64,000 bases of DNA from a virus. Shown one piece after another: positions 31,241 through 40,025 of the stretch. The position numbers were made by a program, and so were the translations under genes. Below the pieces are notes generated by a model. The model saw nothing but the letters and a program-made list of their open reading frames with translations, ran no database searches and was not told the DNA's origin. The DNA is taken from IMG/VR virus record IMGVR_UViG_3300047362_000477, positions 1 to 64,000 of that record. One strand, written 5' to 3'. Position 1 is the first letter of the stretch, and each line of letters begins with the position of its first letter.

Positions 31241-32421
31241 ACAAAGTATTCCTTTAGTTCTGGAACTGCTTCAACTACATTGTCTCCACGTAGTTTATCT
31301 AAATCTTTTGTGTAATTAATAAAGATGTCCCATTGTTCTTCATTAAAAGTTCTTTTGTTCATACTCTTTACTAATTTTTTAAAATCATCATAAATTGACA
31401 ATCTTTCTACTGCCTGGTCTCTTAAATTATCTGGTAAATTCATTGGACTCAAATAAGCAGGTTGATTACAAATAGTAGTAAAACTATTATTAGCACTTAC
31501 TCTTGGGTATTTATCTTCTAATTCGTTAAGGAAATTATGCAACTCTGGTAGATTGAATACATTGTAGTTTTGTAATGTTACATTAAACATTATTTGCACG
31601 TTTTCCAATTTGCTATATTCAGCTAATGTTTCTTCCAACTGTTCTATATTATATTTGCCACCTCTTATATAAGAATAAAGTTTACCAGTACCTTCTATAC
31701 TAAAACATATACTAACACGTTTGAACTGTTTTAGCAAGTTTAAAATTTTAGGATTTTGTACTGTACCATTTGTTGTATAAAACAATTCTATGTCTGTCAT
31801 GCCTTCTTCAATTAACCATTGTAGGAATTGATTGTGATGTTTTGCCATCATAGGCTCGCCACCTTTGAAGTCTATTCTCATAACATCTTTTAAGTGTGGT
31901 AGTAAGTTTCTTAAATCTTCTAGACTATATTGTAGCAACGGAACTTCGTTAATATTTTTTTGATATCTTTTATCAATCTTTGCTAATGCTATTTCTTCTT
32001 TAAACCAACTGTTACTTGCCCAACTTCCACACATACGACATTTTAAATTACATACATTTGACAAGTTAATATCTGCTTGGTATAATTTAGGAAACTCTAC
32101 AATATTTGTATCTGGTATAATACCTTTTTTAAATTCTTCTTTGTTCTTCATAAACTTTTTATTAAACCAAAGACGTCTACTTTCGCCAACTAAATCTTCT
32201 CTCTCCCAACAACTCTTACAAGCATCAGGTTGTTTCCCATCTCTAAAATCTTGTCTTAATTGTTGCATACGTTCACTATTATAGTTTTCCATAATAGTAG
32301 GATGTTCTGTATTAGGTTTCCTACCTCTATTGGTAAACTGACAACAAGGTTTAATATCACCATTAGCACTCAATGTAACGGCGTGCCAAGGCATATAACA
32401 AAATTTACTCATTAAGGCCAA
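31234..32421 (-). CDS. radical SAM enzyme, island type
   Basis: A 395-residue protein. The N-terminal module has KFCYMPWHAVTLSANGDIKPCC (Cys8, 26, 27) and ACKSCW (Cys68, 71). The core has LSNVCNLKCRMCGSWAS (Cys124, 128, 131), and DFKGGEPMMAKHHNQ stands for GGEP. The later ICFSIEGTGKLYSYIRGG belongs to the barrel's middle and is shared with the 42052 enzyme. It ends in the short acidic tail (VPELKEYF) typical of this group. It overlaps the SDR-like gene upstream by 10 bases. Confidence 0.9.
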   Translation of the reverse strand: MALMSKFCYMPWHAVTLSANGDIKPCCQFTNRGRKPNTEHPTIMENYNSERMQQLRQDFRDGKQPDACKSCWEREDLVGESRRLWFNKKFMKNKEEFKKGIIPDTNIVEFPKLYQADINLSNVCNLKCRMCGSWASNSWFKEEIALAKIDKRYQKNINEVPLLQYSLEDLRNLLPHLKDVMRIDFKGGEPMMAKHHNQFLQWLIEEGMTDIELFYTTNGTVQNPKILNLLKQFKRVSICFSIEGTGKLYSYIRGGKYNIEQLEETLAEYSKLENVQIMFNVTLQNYNVFNLPELHNFLNELEDKYPRVSANNSFTTICNQPAYLSPMNLPDNLRDQAVERLSIYDDFKKLVKSMNKRTFNEEQWDIFINYTKDLDKLRGDNVVEAVPELKEYFVC

Positions 32422-32969
32422 TCCTTTTGTATTGGGTCAACACTCAATTCATTAACGTTTAAGTGCCAAGGCATATTAACTGCATATTCTATACAATCTA
32501 CTGCTTCTGATAATTTCATTACTTTTCTATCTGGGTGTTTGTGTGCATTATTTTCTAGTGTACCAAATGTTACATATGTTACTTTAGGACCGCCTGTCCA
32601 AATGCTTTTTAAACCCAATGCGTTGCTAGTTGAACGCAATGCTTTCTTTTCTTGCTGATACTGCCAATCAGAACCTTTGCTGGTCCTGTCGGTTGTACTG
32701 CCTAAACTCACAATATGTAGTCGTTTTAGGTTCTTTAAAGCGTTCTTATAGACTGTATCTAGTACCAGAGTTTGATGATACTGCCATAGTGCGGAACAGT
32801 TAATAAAAACGTCATAATTAAGCACCTTTTCAGCTAACTTGTTTTTATAACCATTTTCAGTTAAATCGTAACCCCAACCTGTTCTACTTACAAATGTAGT
32901 TTCTGGCCAACGATGTGCTATTTCTTTTGCAACACCAAATTCTGGATTACCTGTACAGATTATTCTCAT
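32412..32969 (-). CDS. SDR-like NAD(P)-binding protein
   Basis: A 185-residue protein of Rossmann type. IICTGNPEFGVAKEIAHRWP (3-22) resembles the TGxxxGIG nucleotide loop in relaxed form (TGNPEFG). DVFINCSALW fits the NNAG strand, and SDWQYQQEKKALRS contains a YxxxK pair (Tyr, then Lys four residues later) as in short-chain dehydrogenases. Such enzymes oxidise or reduce hydroxyl and keto groups. It is short for an SDR (about 240-260 is usual), so the substrate part may be trimmed. Inside the radical SAM island, a redox step of the pathway is plausible. Confidence 0.65.
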   Translation of the reverse strand: MRIICTGNPEFGVAKEIAHRWPETTFVSRTGWGYDLTENGYKNKLAEKVLNYDVFINCSALWQYHQTLVLDTVYKNALKNLKRLHIVSLGSTTDRTSKGSDWQYQQEKKALRSTSNALGLKSIWTGGPKVTYVTFGTLENNAHKHPDRKVMKLSEAVDCIEYAVNMPWHLNVNELSVDPIQKDWP

Positions 32970-33124
32970 TTACTTTTTCCTGGTTTCTTTTTAGGTTTAT
33001 ACTTTATAAACTTTTTTTCTTCTTTTGCAACACCTATTGACTTTTTAAGTTTTTCAAATAACTCTTCGTCCATTCCAGCAAATATCCCTCTAGGATCCCT
33101 ATTGTTTCTTTTGTTATATTTCAT
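32966..33124 (-). CDS. small basic protein
   Basis: A 52-residue frame between two genes, overlapping both by 1-4 bases. It starts MKYNKRNNRDPRGIFAGMDEE and ends in a Lys/Pro-rich run (KFIKYKPKKKPGKSK in outline). It could be a small nucleic-acid-binding protein. Otherwise it could be a short precursor peptide for the radical SAM enzymes around it, though nothing proves that. Function unknown. Confidence 0.55.
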   Translation of the reverse strand: MKYNKRNNRDPRGIFAGMDEELFEKLKKSIGVAKEEKKFIKYKPKKKPGKSK

Positions 33125-34341
33125 TAGATATACTCCTTAAATTCGGGGCATACATCTATTAGTTTTCCTTTTTGTAATTCATCAGTTACTTTATTAAAAT
33201 CAATAAATTCCTTCCATCGTCTTTCGTGCCAATCTTCTGCCCACATATAATTAATTGTATCTTGCACTTTTGGTATATGCAAGTAGTCTTGTAGTTTTTT
33301 CTCAGCTAATTCTTTTAACTGTTTTGGTAATATTCTTATGTTCATATTTTCTGGGTGATTTAAAATATTTAAATATACCTGATCTTCTAAACGTAAGTTC
33401 TTTGTTGCTACCCAATCAAATAGTTCATTCATAGCAACCATGTTTAATGCTTGTACTGTACAATGCAACTGAATATATACATTTGGCATAGCATTTAGTT
33501 TATCAAAGTTTTCTTCTACCTTTGCCCAGTTACTAGGATATCTGATATACCTATCTCTAGAACCTGTTGCGTCAATACTTGTATTAAGTTGAACGCCTTT
33601 AAAGTGATGCCAATAGTCTACCATTTTTTGTGGAATATTTGTAAGGTTAGTATTATACTTTAGTTTTATTTTCTTTGCTATTCCTTTTTCTATGCAATAA
33701 TCAAACAATGCATATTGACTTGTTGCTAACGTAGGTTCACCACCTGTTAAATAAATCTCTTCTATTGTTTCTGCTATTTCAACAAAGTTAACTCCAGTTT
33801 GTTTTCTATCTGGCCATTCTTTCATAACTTCCATATAATCAAATTGCTCTTTACTTAAAGGTTCGTTTGGTGTTAGTCCAGTTTGTCCTGGTACAACTTT
33901 GTTCCAATCTTTAACCCACATACTACTACTCCATGGATTACACATTCTACATTTTAGATTGCACAAGTTACCTAGCCTTAAGTCAACATATCTAACGTCT
34001 AAAGGTATCTCTTTTTCTATTTTAACATCATCTTTGAGCCATTTCTCATTGTATCCTATACGTGGACTACGAACACCTGCATCTTCTTCACGGAAGCATC
34101 TTTGACAAGTTTCTGGTCTCTTACCATCAATAAATTCTTGTCGTATATTTTGCATCCATTTACTGTTCCACATTTCGTTAACATCATCTTTAAAAATTCT
34201 GTATGCTTTACCACTACCGTCATCTTTTAGTACTTTATTGTTTGCAGGGTTACTGTTACAACATACACGGAATCCGCCACCAGGATTAACCGCGGCGTGC
34301 ATGAACGGAAGTACACAAAATGTTTTACTTATTTTTTTCAT
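33124..34341 (-). CDS. radical SAM enzyme, island type
   Basis: A 405-residue protein. The N-terminal module has TFCVLPFMHAAVNPGGGFRVCC (Cys9, 27, 28) and ETCQRCF (Cys79, 82). The core Cys127, 131, 134 lie in LGNLCNLKCRMCNPWSSS, and IYLTGGEPTLATSQ is the SAM loop. It closely follows the layout of 27853, 38790 and 54161. It overlaps the next upstream radical SAM gene by 4 bases and the small basic gene by 1. Confidence 0.9.
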   Translation of the reverse strand: MKKISKTFCVLPFMHAAVNPGGGFRVCCNSNPANNKVLKDDGSGKAYRIFKDDVNEMWNSKWMQNIRQEFIDGKRPETCQRCFREEDAGVRSPRIGYNEKWLKDDVKIEKEIPLDVRYVDLRLGNLCNLKCRMCNPWSSSMWVKDWNKVVPGQTGLTPNEPLSKEQFDYMEVMKEWPDRKQTGVNFVEIAETIEEIYLTGGEPTLATSQYALFDYCIEKGIAKKIKLKYNTNLTNIPQKMVDYWHHFKGVQLNTSIDATGSRDRYIRYPSNWAKVEENFDKLNAMPNVYIQLHCTVQALNMVAMNELFDWVATKNLRLEDQVYLNILNHPENMNIRILPKQLKELAEKKLQDYLHIPKVQDTINYMWAEDWHERRWKEFIDFNKVTDELQKGKLIDVCPEFKEYI

Positions 34342-35384
34342 TCAAAGAACTCCGGACAGGCAAGTTTAAAATTTGTACCCATTAATTTATCTTTTATAGC
34401 CATGTGTTTTAATAATTCGTTATATACATTTTCGTTGTATTCATATTTTGTTTCTATTTCATATCTTTCTCGTAAACTATTATTCAAGCTACGATATGTT
34501 AAGTAGCTTGGTCTATATATTTCAACACTTTTAGAAAATAGTATTCCTTCACTTTTAGCCCATTGTTCAGCTAGTTTATCTTGTGCCGCATTTATTGACA
34601 TAGGCAAATAGTTTATGGTTAGACTAAAATTGTCGTTGTGCATTGCAATTTTCTGAAAATGTTTTAAGTTTGCAGATACTTCTTTCCATTTAGCACCTGC
34701 TCTAATATATTCAAATCTATCTTCAATTCCATCTATACTTACTAAAAAGACAACTTGCTTAAATGATAATAACATTTTTAGCATCTCATCGTCAAGTGGT
34801 ATAGTTCCGTTAGTGATAATACTTAAACGTACTGCTGGTGATACTTCATCTTCATATAACTTTTTAATAATCTTTCTTACGTGTGGAATCATAAATGGTT
34901 CACCACCTGTAAATTTTAAATACTTTGTATCATATAAATTTTCCATCATTTGTGGCAGTATATCTTTATGCCACCCAGTTTTAAGTTTAGCTTCATTTTT
35001 AACTACATTTAACCATTCTTCATTTGGATTTTGATTTACTAGATTATGCCATTTACTGCTACTTGTAGGGTTACACATTACACAGGTTAGGTTACAAGTA
35101 TTGTGCAATTTTAAATCCCAATATTGAATTCCTTCTGCACCTTCAAACCATTCGTTAGCTTCCATTCGTAAACTTGTATTACCTCTGTCTTCTTCTGCTT
35201 TACATTCGTAGCAGTTAGGTAACCACTTGTCTAAACTTTTATCATATAATTCATCAAATTTTTCTCGCCAGCCAGATTCGTTATATCTTTGATCTATATC
35301 TTCATTCATGTACATACAACAAGGTCGTACGTTTCCTACTGGTCCTATTGTCATACCATGTTTAAACATTAAACATTTTGGCAT
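34338..35384 (-). CDS. radical SAM enzyme, shorter island type
   Basis: A 348-residue protein. The N-terminal module starts MPKCLMFKHG and has VRPCCMYMN (Cys22, 23) and LPNCYECK (Cys58, 61). The core has LHNTCNLTCVMCNPTSSS (Cys97, 101, 104) and LKFTGGEPFMIPHVRK. FLVSIDGIEDRFEYIRAGAKW follows the island pattern. It is shorter than the 400-residue members and resembles 40015 in the style of its front module. It overlaps the hydroxylase-like gene by 23 bases. Confidence 0.9.
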   Translation of the reverse strand: MPKCLMFKHGMTIGPVGNVRPCCMYMNEDIDQRYNESGWREKFDELYDKSLDKWLPNCYECKAEEDRGNTSLRMEANEWFEGAEGIQYWDLKLHNTCNLTCVMCNPTSSSKWHNLVNQNPNEEWLNVVKNEAKLKTGWHKDILPQMMENLYDTKYLKFTGGEPFMIPHVRKIIKKLYEDEVSPAVRLSIITNGTIPLDDEMLKMLLSFKQVVFLVSIDGIEDRFEYIRAGAKWKEVSANLKHFQKIAMHNDNFSLTINYLPMSINAAQDKLAEQWAKSEGILFSKSVEIYRPSYLTYRSLNNSLRERYEIETKYEYNENVYNELLKHMAIKDKLMGTNFKLACPEFFE

Positions 35385-36147
35385 AATTCTCGTTTACTTT
35401 CTTTTTAAATGCAATACCCGGTCCACCGTCAAATATCATATGTATTCTTGGTTCATCACTTCGATTCCATACTGCGTGTTTATATCCAGTATTTATTTTA
35501 AAAACTGTTCCATGTTTAAAAGGCATAGTTCCATATTCTTCCATAACTAAAGAACACCCATCTGGATTATTAATAGCAACGTTTGTTGCTCCCAATCCAG
35601 GTACTTTATCCACATCTTTATGCGGTGCTATATAACCACCTGGTAACAAACACATAAATCTTACTCTTGTAAAATCATCGTATAACATTTCATCTTGCAT
35701 CCATTCTTTTGTAAGTGGTGCAAACTTTGCAATATCAGTCCAATCACTTAAATCTTTTTCTGCCCTGTCTGGCATATTATAATCTTCTGGACAATTTGTA
35801 TGTACACTACTCATACCGTGTATACATAGGCTCATCCAACCTCCTGATCCTGCAGATCTATGATTTGTAAAACATTCAGTTTCCATTAAATGATATGCTT
35901 CTCTTTTAATATCTCCCCATGGCACATTTATATCATGTAATCTTACCCAAGGAACTCGTGTGTTATCTCCAATATAGTCTATATCGTCTGATGCATCTAA
36001 TTGTACTTTATCTGCTGAAGCAGGATTTTTATCAAAGTTTTCCCATATATCAAAATGCTCTCGAGTCTCATCATCAACTCTTTCCCACCAGTCACTTTGA
36101 AAACCAGTTTTTTTACTTCTGTATCTATCAAATTTCCTCATATCCAA
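35362..36147 (-). CDS. aspartyl/asparaginyl beta-hydroxylase-like oxygenase
   Basis: A 261-residue protein. MCLLPGGYIAPHKDVDKV (165-182) supplies His176 and Asp178. FKINTGYKHAVWNRSDEPRIHMIFDG supplies His224 and the 2-oxoglutarate-binding Arg234. This is the aspartyl/asparaginyl beta-hydroxylase arrangement. Such enzymes add a hydroxyl to an Asp or Asn side chain or to related small molecules, consuming oxygen and 2-oxoglutarate. Between radical SAM genes on one side and two paralogous unknown proteins on the other, it may tailor the same product. It overlaps both neighbours. Confidence 0.75.
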   Translation of the reverse strand: MDMRKFDRYRSKKTGFQSDWWERVDDETREHFDIWENFDKNPASADKVQLDASDDIDYIGDNTRVPWVRLHDINVPWGDIKREAYHLMETECFTNHRSAGSGGWMSLCIHGMSSVHTNCPEDYNMPDRAEKDLSDWTDIAKFAPLTKEWMQDEMLYDDFTRVRFMCLLPGGYIAPHKDVDKVPGLGATNVAINNPDGCSLVMEEYGTMPFKHGTVFKINTGYKHAVWNRSDEPRIHMIFDGGPGIAFKKKVNENYAKMFNV

Positions 36148-37520
36148 GTCCTTCTTCCTATGTCTATCATGTCTTTGTGTGTTCCTCCTGCATCTCCACT
36201 AAAATATACTTTTTTTGATTTACCCAAAATCTTGTGAATATAATCAATTAGAGAGAAGTATACATTCATTCCACTATCAAAATAATTTGCTTCGTAGCTC
36301 CATATATTACTTACTTGTAAAAATACTACCTTATTAGGTTTTACTACAGATACTATATCATCATATGAGTTTATAATATCTGCTATGATAAAGCTATGTT
36401 CTAATTCTTTAATCTTATACCAAGCTTCTAGCCATTTTTGTTCGCTATCAAAACTATTAAAAAAATCATCTACTTTACTTTCTTCATAAATTAAACTTAA
36501 ATTACTAGGTTTATTATTTTCATAATACTGCTTAAAGTTTATACCGTTCCAATCATGAATAAGTCCTTGTAACCAATCCATTTGTGGTTTACTAAAGTCA
36601 ACCCATATAACTTGTTCCATTGTATCTAGGTTATTTGCTATATGTTTAAATTGAGATAATCCACTTGCTGGACATACTAATACTTCAACACCTTTTGAAC
36701 CATAGTTTGGTACGTCTTCTGTGTTTGTAACATATATCATATTATGTGATGAATTCAAAAGCTCAAACAAAGGTTTCTTATCTGCTTCGTTGTTTTTTAA
36801 ATCATATACAAATTCTATTTGATTTTGTTTAGTTAACGAATTCCAATATTTTAAATTTGCGTGTAGTTGAGTCCATTGTTGCTCATCTTCAGGATACACA
36901 CATACTTTTTTACTTCTTATATCAAAGTCAAGATTTAATACTGTATAACCTTCTTTTAATGATACCCATAAAAACCTATCAAATATATTAGCTGGTTCAA
37001 TTTTTCCATCATTTCCTTCTATAGGTTTTATCCAATAAGGAGTGTAATCATCGTGTATATTCTCTTCACTTACTCTATATTTCTTTTTAAGTATTTCATC
37101 TTTAGTTAACCATTTAATATTATCAATTTCTTTTAAGTTAACAATTATACATTGTTCATGAAATCTAGGATCTTTATTTTTGAAATTTAAAATATGTCCG
37201 GCTACAAGCCATCTATCATATGTATGAAAGGCTTTTAGAATAGCTTCGTCTATTTCTGGTTCAAGAGGCCAACTGCCTTCTGCCCATAGTACTGCATATT
37301 TGTAATCTAACTTTTTTAGTCTTCTTAATATTGCAATTATTTCATCGTCCTCTATTTCAGTTATAATAGAACTTTCCATAAAGTTTATATTTACATTAGT
37401 ACAATTTTTTAAAGTAGACACATATGAATCTTTTGTATCGTCATCATACTTAATTAATGCCTTATCAAAAGAAATATGACATACTGGAATGTCGTTATAT
37501 TCATTTATTTTTATTTTCAT
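36138..37520 (-). CDS. unknown protein, member A of a paralogous pair
   Basis: A 460-residue soluble protein with no recognised family. It is clearly related to the neighbour at 37520-38803. Shared blocks are KYAVLWAEGSWPLEPEIDEAI (KYAAFWFDGCWPKSDGIEKKI in the neighbour), WLVAGHILNF (WITAVHPNFP), VIWVDFSKPQ (YIWFDFDACS) and AWYKIKELEHSFIIADIINSY (FWTQVKLCKHEYIEADLINDY). The alternating strand/helix pattern resembles glycosyltransferase-like or nucleotide-binding folds, but I would not name an activity. It lies amid radical SAM genes and overlaps its sister by one base. Confidence 0.6.
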   Translation of the reverse strand: MKIKINEYNDIPVCHISFDKALIKYDDDTKDSYVSTLKNCTNVNINFMESSIITEIEDDEIIAILRRLKKLDYKYAVLWAEGSWPLEPEIDEAILKAFHTYDRWLVAGHILNFKNKDPRFHEQCIIVNLKEIDNIKWLTKDEILKKKYRVSEENIHDDYTPYWIKPIEGNDGKIEPANIFDRFLWVSLKEGYTVLNLDFDIRSKKVCVYPEDEQQWTQLHANLKYWNSLTKQNQIEFVYDLKNNEADKKPLFELLNSSHNMIYVTNTEDVPNYGSKGVEVLVCPASGLSQFKHIANNLDTMEQVIWVDFSKPQMDWLQGLIHDWNGINFKQYYENNKPSNLSLIYEESKVDDFFNSFDSEQKWLEAWYKIKELEHSFIIADIINSYDDIVSVVKPNKVVFLQVSNIWSYEANYFDSGMNVYFSLIDYIHKILGKSKKVYFSGDAGGTHKDMIDIGRRTWI

Positions 37521-38803
37521 TATATTGCTTTCCCTATACTATCGTTCGTACTGAATCCAATTATCGATCTTACATCACAATTTAATTCATTGTCATCTAC
37601 ATCTGTTCCCAAGAACCAGCATCTTTTTGTTCTTTGTAATTCTGTAATTAAATCAGCAAAACTCTTTTCTAATGTAAATGGTTCACTTCTTACTTTTAAT
37701 AATACATAACTGTATATGTTACTGGCCCAAAAAAATGCACTCTTATCGTTATCTACTGCATTAGTAATTTTATGGTAATCATTTATTAAATCAGCTTCTA
37801 TATATTCATGTTTGCATAGTTTAACTTGTGTCCAAAAATCTAACCAACTATGTTCACCACCAAATGCTTCAACAATATTTAACCATTCCTTGTCCACATT
37901 TTTTAATAGATCTGTATTAGCTTCTGGATTATCCTTACAGAACTGTTTTACGAACTCTGGATAGTTAGATCCGTCCCAATTTTCCACCATTAGACGCTTA
38001 AATTTGAGGCTACAAGCGTCGAAATCAAACCAGATGTACTTTGTACTGTCTATATCAAAACCGTACTTAAAAGCGAAATATAGCAGTTTAAAACCTGCGG
38101 TTGTGCCTACATATTGTTGGAAATTTTCGTGTTTTAATCTACTAGAAATACCAGAATTAACTGGCTCAGTATTAACAAAATATATAGGACTAGTTGGTAT
38201 ATTTTTACGTTTAATCACTACTCTAGCACCACGTGTTATTGTATGGTCTGTATATTTTTTACCCATTAGTCCATTTAAGAAGTTTACTGGATCTGTCTTT
38301 GGAGCACATACAACTATGTTTCTTAATATTGTTGGATTTAATTCAACTGTTTGTTCGCCTAGCCACCTTTCGGCCCAGAAATCATAACTACCAAAGTTAG
38401 GTGCTTTAGGTGGCCAGGCATTGAACTGGTCTATGTTAAGTAACATTAGACTATCTGGAAAATTAGGATGTACTGCCGTAATCCATTCTTTGTCCAAATT
38501 CTTTATAAACTGTAATATTTTTTTCTCTATCCCATCTGATTTAGGCCAACATCCATCAAACCAAAATGCGGCATACTTATGACCCATTTTTCTAACTGAC
38601 TGTACCCACGCAATGTTTCTATCATTGTATAAGTTTACTATACTTGAATTAATATGATTGTCAATCTCTACTTGTTGTAGCAACTGTATTTTTTGTTTTA
38701 GTTCTTCCCAATTAGACAAATGAGTGTTTTTAGGAATAAAAACATTTACAATCTCGCTATCACTTATCCATTGATAGTCCCAATCTTTATCACCCTTTTT
38801 CAT
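37520..38803 (-). CDS. unknown protein, member B of a paralogous pair
   Basis: A 427-residue protein related to the 36138 product along most of its length, as shown by four shared blocks (KYAAFWFDGCWP, WITAVHPNFP, KYIWFDFDACSLKF, ADLINDYHKI). Aromatic-Asp pairs such as FWFDGCW and IWFDFDAC are the most constant features and could form a binding site. Divergence is large, so the duplication is old. It overlaps the upstream radical SAM gene by 14 bases. Function unknown. Confidence 0.6.
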   Translation of the reverse strand: MKKGDKDWDYQWISDSEIVNVFIPKNTHLSNWEELKQKIQLLQQVEIDNHINSSIVNLYNDRNIAWVQSVRKMGHKYAAFWFDGCWPKSDGIEKKILQFIKNLDKEWITAVHPNFPDSLMLLNIDQFNAWPPKAPNFGSYDFWAERWLGEQTVELNPTILRNIVVCAPKTDPVNFLNGLMGKKYTDHTITRGARVVIKRKNIPTSPIYFVNTEPVNSGISSRLKHENFQQYVGTTAGFKLLYFAFKYGFDIDSTKYIWFDFDACSLKFKRLMVENWDGSNYPEFVKQFCKDNPEANTDLLKNVDKEWLNIVEAFGGEHSWLDFWTQVKLCKHEYIEADLINDYHKITNAVDNDKSAFFWASNIYSYVLLKVRSEPFTLEKSFADLITELQRTKRCWFLGTDVDDNELNCDVRSIIGFSTNDSIGKAI

Positions 38804-40025
38804 TTACTAACCTTTCATTAACTATATCCATACCTTCAAGTTTAACTCCAAGATGTTGTTTTATCATTTTCTTTAAATCTACATTAAGCAAATAACGATT
38901 CTCTATATCTCTGGTATACTTCCTCATCTTTGCATAATCTCTTATAGTTGGTTCATTGTTTTTTAAATAAGTTATAAACTTATTCATTTCTGGAAATTCT
39001 TTTTTAGCTTCTTCTAATTTATTTAAAATTAATTCTCTATATTCAGCTGGCCATAAATTAGGTCTCAAGTATTTTGGTGTTTGCAAAATGTTTGCCGTAA
39101 TAAACTTTAAGTCAATCGGACTATCTTTCCAAAACTTAAAGAACTCTGGCATATGAAAAATATTGTGTGCCTGTACTGTTATACCAGCGGCAAGATCTAT
39201 TGTTGGTTCTGAATCCAATATCATCATATTTGCATATACTGTATCCCAATCACCATCTCTTCTTATATAATTGTATACATCTCCTATACCGTCCATACTT
39301 ACTTTTATATTAACACTTTTAAACTTATTCCAAATTTCAATTAAATCGTATTTTTTAAATTTGATATAACTTAAATTACTAGCATAACGTAACTTAATTC
39401 TTCTCTTTACTTCGTCTGGTATACTATCTAATAAATCATAATGCTCTTTGTTTATTATTGGCTCACCACCAGTAAATTGTAAAGTATGAACTGTATCCCA
39501 TATACTAGGCCATTTACCAAGGCTTTCAAATAGTGTAGTTGGTCTCAATAGTCTAGTTTCATATCCATCTGTAGTATACTTTTTAATAATATCTAAATCA
39601 GCAACACGTTTATAACTACTATGAGTACTGCACATAATACATTTTAAATTACAAAAATTACTTACTTTTAATTCCACCCAATAAGGTTTATTGTTTACAG
39701 TATAATCATCATTAACATCTATTATATCAGAAAAAGTTTTCCAATTATCTTTTTCCCATTGTAGCCTATTGCTTATAATTCCAGAATCTTCATTGTGCCA
39801 ACATACATCACAACGTTTAGGTCTTTCACCATTAGCTAACGCCCTTCTAAGTTCTTTATAGTTTTTATTATTCCAAGACTGTATTGCACTTTCTCCTTTT
39901 TCATTTAAAGGTATTTCTTGTGCTTCACAACAAGGTACAAGGTCTCCACCTGCACTTCCATAGACGTGCATAAATGGTAACATACAAAAAGTTTTACTTT
40001 TCTTTAATTTCTCTTTATCTATCAT
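38790..40025 (-). CDS. radical SAM enzyme, island type
   Basis: A 411-residue protein. The front module has KTFCMLPFMHVYGSAGGDLVPCC (Cys14, 32, 33) and KRCDVCW (Cys72, 75). The core cluster Cys125, 129, 132 lie in VSNFCNLKCIMCSTHSS, and LQFTGGEPIINKEH is the SAM loop. KVSMDGIGDVYNYIRRDGDW matches the island pattern. Length and layout are close to 27853 and 33124. It overlaps the upstream radical SAM gene by 11 bases. Confidence 0.9.
   Translation of the reverse strand: MIDKEKLKKSKTFCMLPFMHVYGSAGGDLVPCCEAQEIPLNEKGESAIQSWNNKNYKELRRALANGERPKRCDVCWHNEDSGIISNRLQWEKDNWKTFSDIIDVNDDYTVNNKPYWVELKVSNFCNLKCIMCSTHSSYKRVADLDIIKKYTTDGYETRLLRPTTLFESLGKWPSIWDTVHTLQFTGGEPIINKEHYDLLDSIPDEVKRRIKLRYASNLSYIKFKKYDLIEIWNKFKSVNIKVSMDGIGDVYNYIRRDGDWDTVYANMMILDSEPTIDLAAGITVQAHNIFHMPEFFKFWKDSPIDLKFITANILQTPKYLRPNLWPAEYRELILNKLEEAKKEFPEMNKFITYLKNNEPTIRDYAKMRKYTRDIENRYLLNVDLKKMIKQHLGVKLEGMDIVNERLVNEKG

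Noticed and set aside
31500-31520. GATAAATA on the - strand inside a radical SAM gene near 31508.
   Set aside because: It lies within coding sequence and not at the head of a unit; it is kept only as an example of the chance rate.
32966-33124. The 52-residue basic protein as a precursor peptide for the radical SAM enzymes.
   Set aside because: It has no Cys, no repeated core and no leader-like pattern, so it is listed only as a small basic protein.
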